The position numbers and the translations under genes are program-made. From the NCBI RefSeq assembly GCF_009676705.1, contig NZ_CP046046.1, positions 372,001 through 436,000 of the forward strand: 64,000 nucleotides of DNA, in the 5' to 3' direction. The stretch is from Spiribacter sp. 2438. GTDB lineage: Bacteria; Pseudomonadota; Gammaproteobacteria; Nitrococcales; Nitrococcaceae. Under the pieces are notes generated by a model that worked only from the letters and a program-made list of their open reading frames with translations, was not told the origin of the DNA and ran no database searches. Shown piece after piece: positions 40,568 through 49,384 of the stretch; within the stretch, counting starts at the first letter, position 1, and each line of letters starts with the position of its first letter.

Positions 40568-42040
40568 ATGACGCAGATTACCATGCTGGACAGACACTCA
40601 CAGGCGGTGGCAGCCCTGTCCATGTCCCAGCACGCCATTCCGTTTCCCGATGACCCCACGGCGCTGTTTGCGGCGCTGCGGGATGCGTTCACCGGGGCGG
40701 TCTGGCTGGACGGGGCCGCCGGTGGCGAGTTCAGCATCATGGCCGCCGCCCCCCGGGAGATGCTGGTCACCCGCGACGGACAGACCTGGCTCACGCCGGG
40801 GCGCGATCAACCCGGGGCGGGGCAACCGCAGTGCCTGGGCAGCGGCGACCCGCTGAGCCTGCTGGCGCAGCGCCAGGCCGCCCGACATGCGGCGTCATCC
40901 ACGGCACCGACCGCTCCACCCCCGTTTGCCAGCGGCGCCATCGGCTATTTCAGCTATGAGCTGGGGCGTCGGCTGCAGGGGCAACACCCCGGTCGGGGTG
41001 CCCTGCCGGACATGGCGGTGGGGCTGTATGACGGCGCGCTGGTGCTGGATCATCGCCGCCGCCGCGCCTGGCTGGCCGGCGAACCGCCGGCGGCGCTCTC
41101 CCGGTGGCTGGCCGACGGCGGCCATCGCCTCTCGGCGCCCGGCCCCTGGCAGGCCGAGGGGCCGGTGGAAGCCACCCCGGGCCGGGCGGGCTATCAGCAG
41201 GCCTTCAACCGGGTCATGCACTACCTGCGGGAGGGCGACTGTTACCAGATCAACCTGGCCCGGCGGCTGATGGCGCCCTTCAGCGGTGACCCGCTGGGCG
41301 TGTACGCCCGCTTTCGGGATCTGGCCGGCGGCCCCTTTGCGGCGTATCTGGACCTGCCCGGCGGCCCGATCCTGAGTGGATCGCCGGAGCGATTCCTCAA
41401 GCTGCGGGACGGCCGGGTGGAAACCTGTCCCATCAAGGGCACCCGACCTCGCCAGAGCGACCCCCAGGCCGACCGCGCGGTACGCCGGGCGCTGCTCGCC
41501 AGCGACAAGGACCGGGCTGAGAACGTGATGATCGTGGATTTGCTGCGCAATGACCTTGGCCGCGGCTGCCGGATCGGCAGTGTGCGGGTGCCGGCATTGT
41601 GTCAGCTCGAGAGTTTTGCCACGGTGCACCATATGGTCAGCACCGTCACCGGAATCCTGCGCCCGGACCGCAGCGCCACCGACCTGCTGCGGGACTGTCT
41701 GCCCGGCGGCTCCATCACCGGCGCCCCCAAGTATCGGGCCATGGAAATCATTGCGGCACTGGAGGACGGGCCCCGCGGCGTTTACTGTGGAGCCATCGGC
41801 TACATCGGGGACGACGGTGCCATGGACACCAACATCGCCATCCGGACCATGACCGCCCGGGACGGATGGCTGGAATACCGCGCCGGCGGGGGGTTGGTGA
41901 TCGACTCCCGCGGCAGCGACGAGTTTGACGAAACCGAATCCAAGGCGGCGGCCTTCCGCCGGCTGGTGGAAGAAGCCAGCCGGCGTCCGGGCGCCGGCAC
42001 TCAGACGCAATCGGCAATGGCTCGAGCGAGCAGGAGGTAG
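40568..42040 (+). CDS. pabB: Aminodeoxychorismate synthase component I
   Basis: A 490-residue chorismate-utilising enzyme of folate (p-aminobenzoate) synthesis. The catalytic core has [31 protein letters not shown] with the nucleophilic-type lysine that separates PabB from TrpE (PIAGT), and [16 protein letters not shown]. The N-terminal domain is about 200 residues. The partner PabA is not in the window. The final about 15 residues run past the family end toward the phaA ribosome site. Confidence 0.9.
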   Translation: MTQITMLDRHSQAVAALSMSQHAIPFPDDPTALFAALRDAFTGAVWLDGAAGGEFSIMAAAPREMLVTRDGQTWLTPGRDQPGAGQPQCLGSGDPLSLLAQRQAARHAASSTAPTAPPPFASGAIGYFSYELGRRLQGQHPGRGALPDMAVGLYDGALVLDHRRRRAWLAGEPPAALSRWLADGGHRLSAPGPWQAEGPVEATPGRAGYQQAFNRVMHYLREGDCYQINLARRLMAPFSGDPLGVYARFRDLAGGPFAAYLDLPGGPILSGSPERFLKLRDGRVETCPIKGTRPRQSDPQADRAVRRALLASDKDRAENVMIVDLLRNDLGRGCRIGSVRVPALCQLESFATVHHMVSTVTGILRPDRSATDLLRDCLPGGSITGAPKYRAMEIIAALEDGPRGVYCGAIGYIGDDGAMDTNIAIRTMTARDGWLEYRAGGGLVIDSRGSDEFDETESKAAAFRRLVEEASRRPGAGTQTQSAMARASRR

Positions 42041-42044
42041 AGTG

Positions 42045-43223
42045 ATGGAAGACGTGGTGATTACCGCTGCCGGACGCAGCGCCGTGGGCAATTTCAATGG
42101 CAGTCTGTCGCCCCTGGCGGCGGCGGACATCGGCACCCAGGTGATCAAGGGGGTGCTGGAGCGGGCCGGCGTGGCGCCGGATGTCGTCGACGAGGTCATT
42201 CTCGGTCAGGTGCTCACGGCGGCCTGTGGCATGAACCCGGCGCGTCAGGCGGCGCTTAACGCGGGCCTGCCGGTCACCACGCCGGCCATGACCATCAACA
42301 AGGTCTGTGGCAGCGGCCTCAAGGCCACCCACATGGCCGCCCAGGCCATTCAGATGGAAGACGCCGGCGTGGTGCTGGCCGGCGGTCAGGAGTCCATGAG
42401 CCAGGCGCCCCACGCGGTGCCCAACTCGCGTACGGGTCAGCGAATGGGGCCGTGGAAGCTCGAAGACACCATGATCAAGGACGGCCTGTGGGATGTGTTC
42501 AACAACTACCACATGGGCGTCACCGCCGAGAATCTGGCCAAGGAGTACGGCATCAGCCGCGAGGAGCAGGATGCGTTTGCGGCTCGCTCCCAGCAGCGGG
42601 CAGAAGCCGCTCAGAAGGCCGGCCGGTTCGCCGACGAAATCATTCCGGTGGAGATCCCGCAGCGCAAGGGCGATCCGGTGGTGTTCGACACCGACGAGCT
42701 CCCCCGCCACGGCGTGACCGCCGAGGGGCTCGGCAAGATGAAGCCGGCCTTCGACAAGGAAGGCACCGTCACGGCGGCCAACGCCTCGGGCATTAATGAC
42801 GGCGCCGCGGTGGTGCTGATGATGTCCGCCAGCCGCGCCGAGGCCCTGGGCCTGACCCCCATTGCCCGCATCAAGGCCTATGCCAATGCCGGCGTCGAGC
42901 CGCACATCATGGGCAGCGGGCCGATCCCGGCGACCCGGCGCTGCCTGGAGCGGGCCGGCTGGGGCGTTGATGATCTGGACCTGGTGGAGTCCAACGAAGC
43001 CTTCGCGGCGCAGGCCCTGGCCGTGGACAAGGCGCTGGGCTGGGATCCGGAAAAGGTCAATGTCAATGGCGGCGCCATTGCCATCGGCCATCCCATTGGC
43101 GCCTCCGGAGCGCGTATTCTGGTGACGCTGCTCCACGAGATGCAGCGCCGTGATGCCAAGCGTGGCCTGGCCACCCTGTGCATTGGCGGCGGTCAGGGCG
43201 TGGCGCTGGCGGTTGAACGCTGA
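42045..43223 (+). CDS. phaA: Acetyl-CoA acetyltransferase (beta-ketothiolase) PhaA
   Basis: A 392-residue biosynthetic thiolase that condenses two acetyl-CoA to acetoacetyl-CoA. It has the nucleophilic Cys88 in [12 protein letters not shown], the histidine in [16 protein letters not shown], and the second cysteine in [15 protein letters not shown] lies upstream of the ATG. It starts the phaA-phaR-phaB group, so polymer precursor supply is the likely role. Confidence 0.95.
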   Translation: MEDVVITAAGRSAVGNFNGSLSPLAAADIGTQVIKGVLERAGVAPDVVDEVILGQVLTAACGMNPARQAALNAGLPVTTPAMTINKVCGSGLKATHMAAQAIQMEDAGVVLAGGQESMSQAPHAVPNSRTGQRMGPWKLEDTMIKDGLWDVFNNYHMGVTAENLAKEYGISREEQDAFAARSQQRAEAAQKAGRFADEIIPVEIPQRKGDPVVFDTDELPRHGVTAEGLGKMKPAFDKEGTVTAANASGINDGAAVVLMMSASRAEALGLTPIARIKAYANAGVEPHIMGSGPIPATRRCLERAGWGVDDLDLVESNEAFAAQALAVDKALGWDPEKVNVNGGAIAIGHPIGASGARILVTLLHEMQRRDAKRGLATLCIGGGQGVALAVER

Positions 43224-43245
43224 CAACAAGCAGGGGGCACGAGCC

Positions 43246-43842
43246 ATGGCCGAGACCCGGTTGATCAAGAAGTACCCGAATCGGCGGCTGTATGACACCG
43301 CCATCAGTAGCTACATCACGCTGGCCGACGTCAAGGCGCTGGTGCTGGATGGGGTGGACTTCCAGGTAGTGGATGCCAAGACCGGGACTGATCTGTCCCG
43401 GACCATCCTGTTGCAGATCATCAGCGAAGAAGAGGAGGGCGGTGAGCCGATCTTCTCCAGCGCGCTACTGGCACAGATCATCCGGGCCTACGGCGGCGGC
43501 ATGCAGAACATGCTCACCAGTTATCTGGAGAAGAGCATGCAGCTGTGGGCCGATCAGCAGCGGGTGATGCGTGAGCGGGCCCGCCATTTTGTCGATGCCA
43601 ACAACCCGGTGCAGGTGCTCTCGCAGATCGCCGAGCAGAACCTGAGCATCTGGCAGCAGACCATGGATCGCTTCAATCCGGAGCATCATCAGCCCCGCTC
43701 GTCTTCGGAATCGGAGGCCGGTTCGGCCTCCGGGCCCAGCACCGAAACCAGCGACGAGACTGACGCCAGGTCCGACTCGCCGAAGTCGTCCGGCGCCGGG
43801 GGGTCATCGCACTCGACGTCGTCGGACAAAGAGTCCCGGTAA
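43246..43842 (+). CDS. phaR: Polyhydroxyalkanoate synthesis repressor PhaR
   Basis: 198 residues. The N-terminal PHB/PHA accumulation regulator DNA-binding domain (LIKKYPNRRLYDTAISSYI) is followed by the second domain (LLQIISEEEEGGEPIFSSALLAQIIRAYG). The last about 50 residues are a Ser/Glu/Thr-rich, probably disordered tail. PhaR binds both PHB granules and promoters of phasin and pha genes, de-repressing when polymer appears. It lies 22 bp after phaA. The stop codon is centred in a 15-bp palindrome (43834-43848). Confidence 0.95.
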   Translation: MAETRLIKKYPNRRLYDTAISSYITLADVKALVLDGVDFQVVDAKTGTDLSRTILLQIISEEEEGGEPIFSSALLAQIIRAYGGGMQNMLTSYLEKSMQLWADQQRVMRERARHFVDANNPVQVLSQIAEQNLSIWQQTMDRFNPEHHQPRSSSESEAGSASGPSTETSDETDARSDSPKSSGAGGSSHSTSSDKESR

Positions 43843-43944
43843 CCGGGATCCTCAATAACCGAACTCCCTGAACCGTCCCTCCTGGTAACCGGCGTGCCCT
43901 GTCACGGGGTCGTCGGTTCCGGGCGCAGCATGGCATTTGCTGCG

Positions 43945-44005
43945 TTGACACCCGATTCCGCCGTCCCTATGATGCTGTGCAACATTTTCATTGTGCGATG
44001 CACAA
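43945..44005 (+). promoter_or_regulatory. Near-consensus sigma-70 promoter and palindrome before phaB
   Basis: TTGACA (43945-43950), a 17-bp spacer and TATGAT (43968-43973) form an almost ideal promoter. Just downstream of the expected start lies the perfect palindrome TTGTGC-GAT-GCACAA (43991-44005), 18 bp before the phaB ATG; a half-site-like TGTGCAA lies at 43977-43983. A repressor bound there would block initiation, and PhaR, encoded next door, is the obvious candidate. Confidence 0.8.
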
Positions 44006-44023
44006 GATCACGGGAGGCACGAC

Positions 44024-44770
44024 ATGACGCAGCGACTGGCATTGGTAACCGGTGGAGAAGGTGGCATTGGCACGGAAATCTGCCGTCAGCTTGGCCACGC
44101 CGGCCGGCGGGTGGTGACCACTTGCATGGATCCGGAGGCCGCCAACATCGAGGCCTGGGCGGAAGCGCTGCGCAAGGAAGGCATTGATGCCAACTGGATT
44201 CAGTGTGATGTCAGCGACCTGTCGGCTTGTGAAAAGATGGCCGAGACGGTGCGCGAACAGTACGGCGACGTGGAAATCCTGGTCAACGTGGCGGGCATTA
44301 CCAAGGACGGCTTCCTGCACAAAATGGACTATGAACAGTGGTTTGATGTCATCAACATCAACCTCAACGGGGCTTTCAACGTCACGCGCCAGTTTGTCGA
44401 GTCCATGCGCAAGGCCGGTTTCGGCCGTATCGTCAATATCTCCTCGGTGAACGGTCAGGCCGGGCAGTTCGGGCAGACCAACTACTCGGCGGCCAAGGCC
44501 GGCATGCACGGCTTCACCATGGCCCTGGCCAAGGAAAGCGCGCCCAAGGGCGTGTCGGTGAACACCGTCTCTCCGGGTTACATCAAGACCAGCATGACCG
44601 ATGCCATTCCGGACAAGGTGCGGGAGGCGATCATCTCGCAGATTCCGGCCGGCGATCTGGGTGAGCCCAGCGACATCGCCCGCGCGGTGGCGTTTCTAAC
44701 CGCCGATGACGCCGGCTACATCAACGGAGCCAATCTGCCGGTGAACGGCGCCCAGTTCTGCAGCTTCTGA
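44024..44770 (+). CDS. phaB: Acetoacetyl-CoA reductase PhaB
   Basis: A 248-residue SDR that reduces acetoacetyl-CoA to (R)-3-hydroxybutyryl-CoA with NADPH. Family features: ALVTGGEGGIGTEIC, NVAGITKDGFLHKM, the catalytic Ser in VNISSVNGQAGQFGQTNY, and YSAAKAGMHGF. The GGxGGIG and the GQFGQTNYSAAKAG run are the PhaB hallmark. GGGAGG precedes the ATG at 44024. Confidence 0.95.
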   Translation: MTQRLALVTGGEGGIGTEICRQLGHAGRRVVTTCMDPEAANIEAWAEALRKEGIDANWIQCDVSDLSACEKMAETVREQYGDVEILVNVAGITKDGFLHKMDYEQWFDVININLNGAFNVTRQFVESMRKAGFGRIVNISSVNGQAGQFGQTNYSAAKAGMHGFTMALAKESAPKGVSVNTVSPGYIKTSMTDAIPDKVREAIISQIPAGDLGEPSDIARAVAFLTADDAGYINGANLPVNGAQFCSF

Positions 44771-44841
44771 TCCAAGGGTTGGGATGGTGCGCCGCAGCAT
44801 GCGGCGCCGAAAAAATGGGAGACTGGGTCTCCCGGGGAAAC

Positions 44842-44865
44842 GCGCTCTCGTTGCGGAGCGCTTTG
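44842..44865 (+). terminator. Possible weak terminator downstream of phaB
   Basis: GCGCTC (44842-44847) / GAGCGC (44856-44861) makes a 6-bp stem with an 8-nt loop followed by TTTGT. The T-tract is short. Two other hairpins, GCGCCGC/GCGGCGC (44789-44807) and GGGAGAC/GTCTCCC (44817-44833), lie between it and phaB. Confidence 0.35.
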
Positions 44866-44994
44866 TCTGGGTAGGCCACTTCTTTGTGATGGATCTGGGG
44901 TGGCCGTCCCTCCTCCTCTTGGCACTGTGGGTTCAACCTAGACCCTGATCTGGGGTGGCGCAAGCACTTTCGTTGTTGCGCCGCGTCACCCAGA
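44866..44994. other. Foldable intergenic element between phaB and the PfkB kinase gene
   Basis: TCTGGGT (44866-44872) can pair with ACCCAGA (44988-44994) as a closing stem. It encloses two hairpins, GGCCAC/GTGGCC (44874-44905) and GGCGCAA/TTGCGCC (44957-44982). A 13-bp direct repeat GATCTGGGGTGGC occurs at 44892 and 44947. This is a candidate structured RNA or protein-binding region; strand and function are unknown. No ORF explains it. Confidence 0.4.
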
Positions 44995-45003
44995 GCCGCT
45001 TGT

Positions 45004-45936
45004 TTAAAGGCTTTCCAGCCTTTCATCCACCTCGGCGCGATCCGGCATGGCCGGCGCGGCACCCGCCCGGGTCACTGACAATCCGGCCGTAACACAGCCC
45101 CGCCGGGCGGCCATTTCCAGGCTTTCGCCCTCCGCCAGAGCGGTCGCCAGCCCGCCGTTAAAAGCATCGCCGGCCCCGATGGTATCCGCCACCCTGTCCA
45201 CGTCGAGCGCCGGAATACGACCCTGAAAATCCGGGCTATCAATCCACACGCCCTGTTCGCCCAGTGTCAGAAGGACATGGCTCACGCCCCGTTGACGCAG
45301 CTGGGTCGCGGCACGCTTTGCCTCATCCAGGGTGTTCACCGGATGCCCCACCAGCAGGGCGGCTTCCGACTCGTTGGGCGTCAGGTAGTCCACTGCGGCA
45401 AGCATTTCATCGTCGAGGGTCCGGCCGGGCGCCGGATTGAGAATCACCGGTACGCCATGTCGCCGCGCCACCTCAATGCCGTACTGACAGACATCGAGGG
45501 GCAGCTCCAGCTGGCTCAGGAATACGGCGGAGCCGGCGATCAGGTCTTCAGCGGCATCGATATGGGCCCGAGTCAGCCGCTGGCAGGCGCCGGGATCGAT
45601 CACGATGGCGTTATCGCCGGCGGCGTCGTCCACCAGGATGGTGGCGGTGCCGGTGGGCGCGTCCGGATCCGTGCCGACGTATTCGGTGTCGATGCCCACC
45701 TCGGCATAGAGTGAGCGGGCGAGCGAGGCAAAGGCATCGTTCCCCAGTCGACTGATGAGGTGCACCCTCGCCCCCTGACGGGCCGCCGCCACCGCCTGGT
45801 TCGACCCCTTGCCTCCCGCCGTCAGGCTGAACCCGCGACCATGCAGCGTTTCGCCCCATGCCGGCATGCGGGGGGTGCGGGCGATCAGGTCAGCGCAGAA
45901 CAGACCCAACACGGTGACGGGAGCGGTTGCGGTCAT
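45004..45936 (-). CDS. PfkB-family carbohydrate kinase, ribokinase-like
   Basis: A 310-residue kinase. It has the N-terminal signature SLTAGGKGSNQAVAAARQGA, the substrate-binding VILNPAPGR, TPNESEAALL and the C-terminal DTIGAGDAFNGGLA with the catalytic aspartate. RbsK-type is the closest match, but the sugar (ribose, nucleoside or other) cannot be fixed; no ribose transporter is linked. It overlaps phaC by 4 bp on the same strand, so it may be transcribed from the phaEC promoter. Confidence 0.85.
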   Translation of the reverse strand: MTATAPVTVLGLFCADLIARTPRMPAWGETLHGRGFSLTAGGKGSNQAVAAARQGARVHLISRLGNDAFASLARSLYAEVGIDTEYVGTDPDAPTGTATILVDDAAGDNAIVIDPGACQRLTRAHIDAAEDLIAGSAVFLSQLELPLDVCQYGIEVARRHGVPVILNPAPGRTLDDEMLAAVDYLTPNESEAALLVGHPVNTLDEAKRAATQLRQRGVSHVLLTLGEQGVWIDSPDFQGRIPALDVDRVADTIGAGDAFNGGLATALAEGESLEMAARRGCVTAGLSVTRAGAAPAMPDRAEVDERLESL

Positions 45937-46970
45937 GGGATTGTCCGAAGCCAGTTGATCAGGGTGGGGTAGAGCCTCTGATGAGCCCGTGCGCTGACGA
46001 ACAGGCCCAGATGTCCACCCGGCAGAGCCAGCTCCTCGCAGGGACCGCCCACATGCCGGCCCAGCCCAGCGGCAGCGGATGGCGGTACCAGGTGGTCGTC
46101 CAGGGCATGGGCGCTGAACACCGGGCAGGTGACCCGGGCCAGATCCACCGGGTGGCCATCCAGCGCCAGGGTGCCGCGGACCAGGGCGTTGTCCTGGTAG
46201 ATACCCCGGGCAAATTCCGCGAAGGCGCGGCCAGCCAGGTCCGGACCGTCGTACATCCAGCTCTCCATGCGCATGAAGGCATCCACCGCGGCGTCGTCAG
46301 CCTCTGCCAGCCCGGCCAGTGCGCGGTAGCGCCGGGGCCCCAGCGCGAACGGCTTGAGGCTGGCGAAAATACCGGCGAGCGCCTGGCCAGCGACATTGCC
46401 GGTGGCCCGGGTTAGCGCTTCGAAGTCCACCGACCGGGCCAGCTGCGCCAGCTGGTCGCCCGGGCTGCCGGTGTCCACCGGCGCCGCCAGTGTGGTGAGG
46501 CTGCGGGGCCGGGGACCGAATCCGCCGGCACCCGCATCCGCCAGTGCAGCCTGGCAGAGCGCCAGCACGCCGCCCTGACAGACGCCCAGCACGTGCGGCG
46601 GCACGCCGTGGCGGCGATCCAGCCAGGCGCTGGCGTCCGCCAGGTCCCCCAGCACATAGTCTGACAGGCCCAGATAGCGCCGCGCCTGACCCGGAGGGCG
46701 CCAGGCCAGCAGGTGGACATCCAGCCCGCCGGCCAGCAGCCGCCGGATCACCGAACGATCCAGGCTCAGATCCAGTATGGCGGGGCGGTTCACCAGCGAG
46801 TAGACAATCAGCAGCGGCGGGCCACCGGCGGTGTCCTCCGTGGCGTAGCGATACAGCGTGGCGTTGTCGGTTTCCATTACCACCGACGAGGGAGTCACCG
46901 GCTGGGCCGTGCGGTTCGCCGCCGCGGCCCGGCGCAGGACAGCCTCGAATTGCGGGGTCGAGGGGGTCAT
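45933..46970 (-). CDS. phaC: Class III polyhydroxyalkanoate synthase subunit PhaC
   Basis: A 345-residue alpha/beta-hydrolase-like polymerase. The lipase-like box is GVCQGG (in VLGVCQGGVLAL), with the catalytic cysteine replacing serine. The aspartate is in SAHALDDHLVPP and the histidine in LPGGHLGLF. Its length, much shorter than class I or II PhaC (about 590), and the adjacent phaE define class III. It polymerises (R)-3-hydroxybutyryl-CoA. The start overlaps the phaE stop (ATGA). Confidence 0.94.
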   Translation of the reverse strand: MTPSTPQFEAVLRRAAAANRTAQPVTPSSVVMETDNATLYRYATEDTAGGPPLLIVYSLVNRPAILDLSLDRSVIRRLLAGGLDVHLLAWRPPGQARRYLGLSDYVLGDLADASAWLDRRHGVPPHVLGVCQGGVLALCQAALADAGAGGFGPRPRSLTTLAAPVDTGSPGDQLAQLARSVDFEALTRATGNVAGQALAGIFASLKPFALGPRRYRALAGLAEADDAAVDAFMRMESWMYDGPDLAGRAFAEFARGIYQDNALVRGTLALDGHPVDLARVTCPVFSAHALDDHLVPPSAAAGLGRHVGGPCEELALPGGHLGLFVSARAHQRLYPTLINWLRTIP

Positions 46971-47755
46971 GGCGACGAGTCACCGTCCAACCGGGCTCGC
47001 AGCTCGGCCATTTCCCGGCGCAACTCCGCAATGTCCTGGCGGTGCCGGCGCCGCTGGCGTTGCAGTTCTTCGGCCAGGTCGTCCATGCCACGGGCCGAGG
47101 GCAGCCCCAGGGCTTCCAGCCCGTCATCGGTGAGGGTCCGCAGCGTGGCGGCCAGTTCGCTCCAGGCGTTGACCAGTGCAGCGATGCGCGCCTGGGTGGC
47201 GGGTTCGGCAAGCCAGGCCTCGTAGCGGGGCTCGGCCACCGAGGTCCAGCGCTCCAGCAGGGTTTCCGGCGCCATGACCGGCAGCGACTCAACGGGCGCA
47301 CCGGATTCTGAGGCCAGGGCTTCCCGGAACGCCGCCGTGCACTCTTCGGCAAGGGTGGTCACCGACTCCAGATGAGCCTCCAGCGCGGCCTGATAGGCCA
47401 TCTGCTGACGGGCCAGGTCCTGAAGGAGCGCCTGACGGCGGGGGAATGGTCCCAGCGGAGGGACATCGCCGGTGTCGCTGTCCGGTAGCAGCGGGGCGAG
47501 GCTACGCAGGCCCTGGGCCCAGTGCTTCAGCCATTGGTCCAGTTGCGTGATCCCGTGCTGCTGCCGGGCTCGCTCTTCGTCAATGGCAGCCGCCAGCCGC
47601 CGGGTGGCCTCCGCCGGCGTTTGCGCACTGTCCAGCGCCCGCGAGCCGCGCTCCATGAGCCGCCAGACCCCCAACGGATCCGCGGAATCGCGCAGGCCAC
47701 TGAGCCAGTCGCTCCAGTTGGCGTTCTTGTCGGACGTGGCGTCTTCGCCAGCCAT
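46967..47755 (-). CDS. phaE: Class III polyhydroxyalkanoate synthase subunit PhaE
   Basis: 262 residues of the PhaE family. It shows the N-terminal WLSGLRDSADPLGVWRLM and a conserved central ARQQMAYQAALEAHLESVT, ending in a coiled-coil-like Arg/Glu helix (RRHRQDIAELRREMAELRARL). PhaE is non-catalytic and activates PhaC. The ATG at 47755 is favoured by GGAGGTGA upstream; an earlier ATG at 47788 is less likely. First gene of phaE-phaC(-kinase). Confidence 0.9.
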   Translation of the reverse strand: MAGEDATSDKNANWSDWLSGLRDSADPLGVWRLMERGSRALDSAQTPAEATRRLAAAIDEERARQQHGITQLDQWLKHWAQGLRSLAPLLPDSDTGDVPPLGPFPRRQALLQDLARQQMAYQAALEAHLESVTTLAEECTAAFREALASESGAPVESLPVMAPETLLERWTSVAEPRYEAWLAEPATQARIAALVNAWSELAATLRTLTDDGLEALGLPSARGMDDLAEELQRQRRRHRQDIAELRREMAELRARLDGDSSP

Positions 47756-47824
47756 AAGCCCTGTCACCTCCCCGTGGTGAGCGCTCATGCTACCACCCGC
47801 GGCGGCCCGGGTTAGACGGCGCCA

Positions 47825-49291
47825 TCACTCCTGGCGGCTGAGGCGATCCCGCCAGCGCTCGCGAAGATCATCGGCCCGGGCACGCTGCCTTGAGGTCAGC
47901 GGCAGTCCATCCAGCCGGTTCAGCTGCGACAGCGCGGCCTCGAAATCCGCCTGCACGGCATAGAAACGCGCCGTGGCCAGAATCGAGGCGGCCTCATCGC
48001 CGGCCTCTCGGGTGACCCGGGCGTGCAGTGCCCAGAGCTCCGGGGCATCGTCGCGCTCACTGACCAGTTCGCTGCTCACCCGACGGGCTCGGGACGGCTC
48101 GTCCGCCAGCAACCGGATCTCGGCGAGGGTGTAGCGCAGGGCCTCGTCGCCGGGGAACAGGCTGAGCCCCTCCTCGATCCAGGCCACTGCGGCCTCGTCC
48201 CGCCGGGCGGCTTTCTCGGCCTCGGCGAGGCCCAGGTAGTGGAGGGCGTGATCCCCCACCGCGTCCCTGAGGCTTTGCAGTTGCTCAATGGCCTCGTCCG
48301 GACGGTTGTCGCGAATCAGGGCCAGGGCAAGGCCATAGCGGGCGCCGGGGTGATCCGGGTCATCCTCCAGGGCGTCATTGAACCGCGCCAGGGCGTCCTC
48401 GGCCTGGTCGGCGGCTTGGACCTGCAGGCGGGCCCGAATGTAGGCGTGGTCGGGGCTTTCGAACGGGGTGCCGCCGCGCAGTGCCTCCCCCCGCTCCCGG
48501 GCTTCCGCCAGCCGCATTTCGGTCAGGGGATGGGTGCTCAGAAACGACGGCGCCGCAGACCGATAGCGGCTTTCGTCATCCAGCAATTTGAAAAAATCCG
48601 CCATGCCATCCGGGTTGAGATCGGCGTCCGCCAGCATGCGGATGCCCACCCGGTCGGCTTCCAGCTCATGCTCCCGGGAATAGCGCAGCTGGGTGTCCAC
48701 CCCTGCGGCCATGCCCGTGGTGGCGGTGGCCATGCCCGCCTGGGGGTCCTGGGTGCCGATCAGTAGGCCGGCCAGCACCAGCGCCGCCGTGCGGATGCCG
48801 GTGCGTTCGGCAACTTCCATGCGCCGGGCGATGTGTCGCTGGGTGATATGGGCGACTTCGTGGGCAATCACGCCGCCCAGTTCGCTCTCGGTCCGGCCCT
48901 GGACGATGAGGCCGCTGTTGAGGCCGATGTAGCCACCGGGCAGGGCGAAGGCGTTGATGCGGTCGTCGTCGATGACAAAAAATCGGTAGAACCCGGCCGG
49001 CCGGTCGGACACCGACGCGATGCGGCCGCCCAGATCCCGGATGTAGGCATTGACCGCCGGGTCTTCCACGAGGGTGATCCGGCGGCGGATTTCCCGCATC
49101 ATCTCCTGGCCCATGCGGGCCTCTTCGCCAAGGCTCAGGGTATCGCTGGCGGGCCGGCCCAGGTCGGGCAGCGAGAGATCCAGGTCCGTCGCCGAGGCGC
49201 TCAGACCCAGGCTCAGGCCCGCGAGGCCGGCGACGGCGGCCCGCCGGAGTGTTGATCGCCATTGGCGGGGACCGCCCAACGCCGCTGTCAT
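47825..49291 (-). CDS. bepA: Periplasmic M48 metalloprotease with TPRs, BepA-like
   Basis: A 488-residue secreted protease: a signal peptide, the zinc motif HEVAHITQRH (about residue 142), the third ligand region ELEADRVGIRML, and C-terminal TPR helices (residues about 300-480). BepA assists outer-membrane protein and LptD assembly and degrades stalled intermediates. Length and domain order equal E. coli BepA (487). GAGGTTTCACC precedes the ATG. Confidence 0.92.
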   Translation of the reverse strand: MTAALGGPRQWRSTLRRAAVAGLAGLSLGLSASATDLDLSLPDLGRPASDTLSLGEEARMGQEMMREIRRRITLVEDPAVNAYIRDLGGRIASVSDRPAGFYRFFVIDDDRINAFALPGGYIGLNSGLIVQGRTESELGGVIAHEVAHITQRHIARRMEVAERTGIRTAALVLAGLLIGTQDPQAGMATATTGMAAGVDTQLRYSREHELEADRVGIRMLADADLNPDGMADFFKLLDDESRYRSAAPSFLSTHPLTEMRLAEARERGEALRGGTPFESPDHAYIRARLQVQAADQAEDALARFNDALEDDPDHPGARYGLALALIRDNRPDEAIEQLQSLRDAVGDHALHYLGLAEAEKAARRDEAAVAWIEEGLSLFPGDEALRYTLAEIRLLADEPSRARRVSSELVSERDDAPELWALHARVTREAGDEAASILATARFYAVQADFEAALSQLNRLDGLPLTSRQRARADDLRERWRDRLSRQE

Positions 49292-49384
49292 GGTGAAACC
49301 TCTGGTCCGGTACGGAGGGAAGGGCCACGTTCCCCTGTGGACGCCGTCTGTGGGACAGTATATATCCCTGTCAGGGAGGTTGCC

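Noticed and set aside
44771-45003. 6S RNA in the hairpin-rich spacer
   Set aside because: There is no central bubble with long flanking stems of the 6S type, and the gene context (zapA, 5-formyl-THF cyclo-ligase) is absent.
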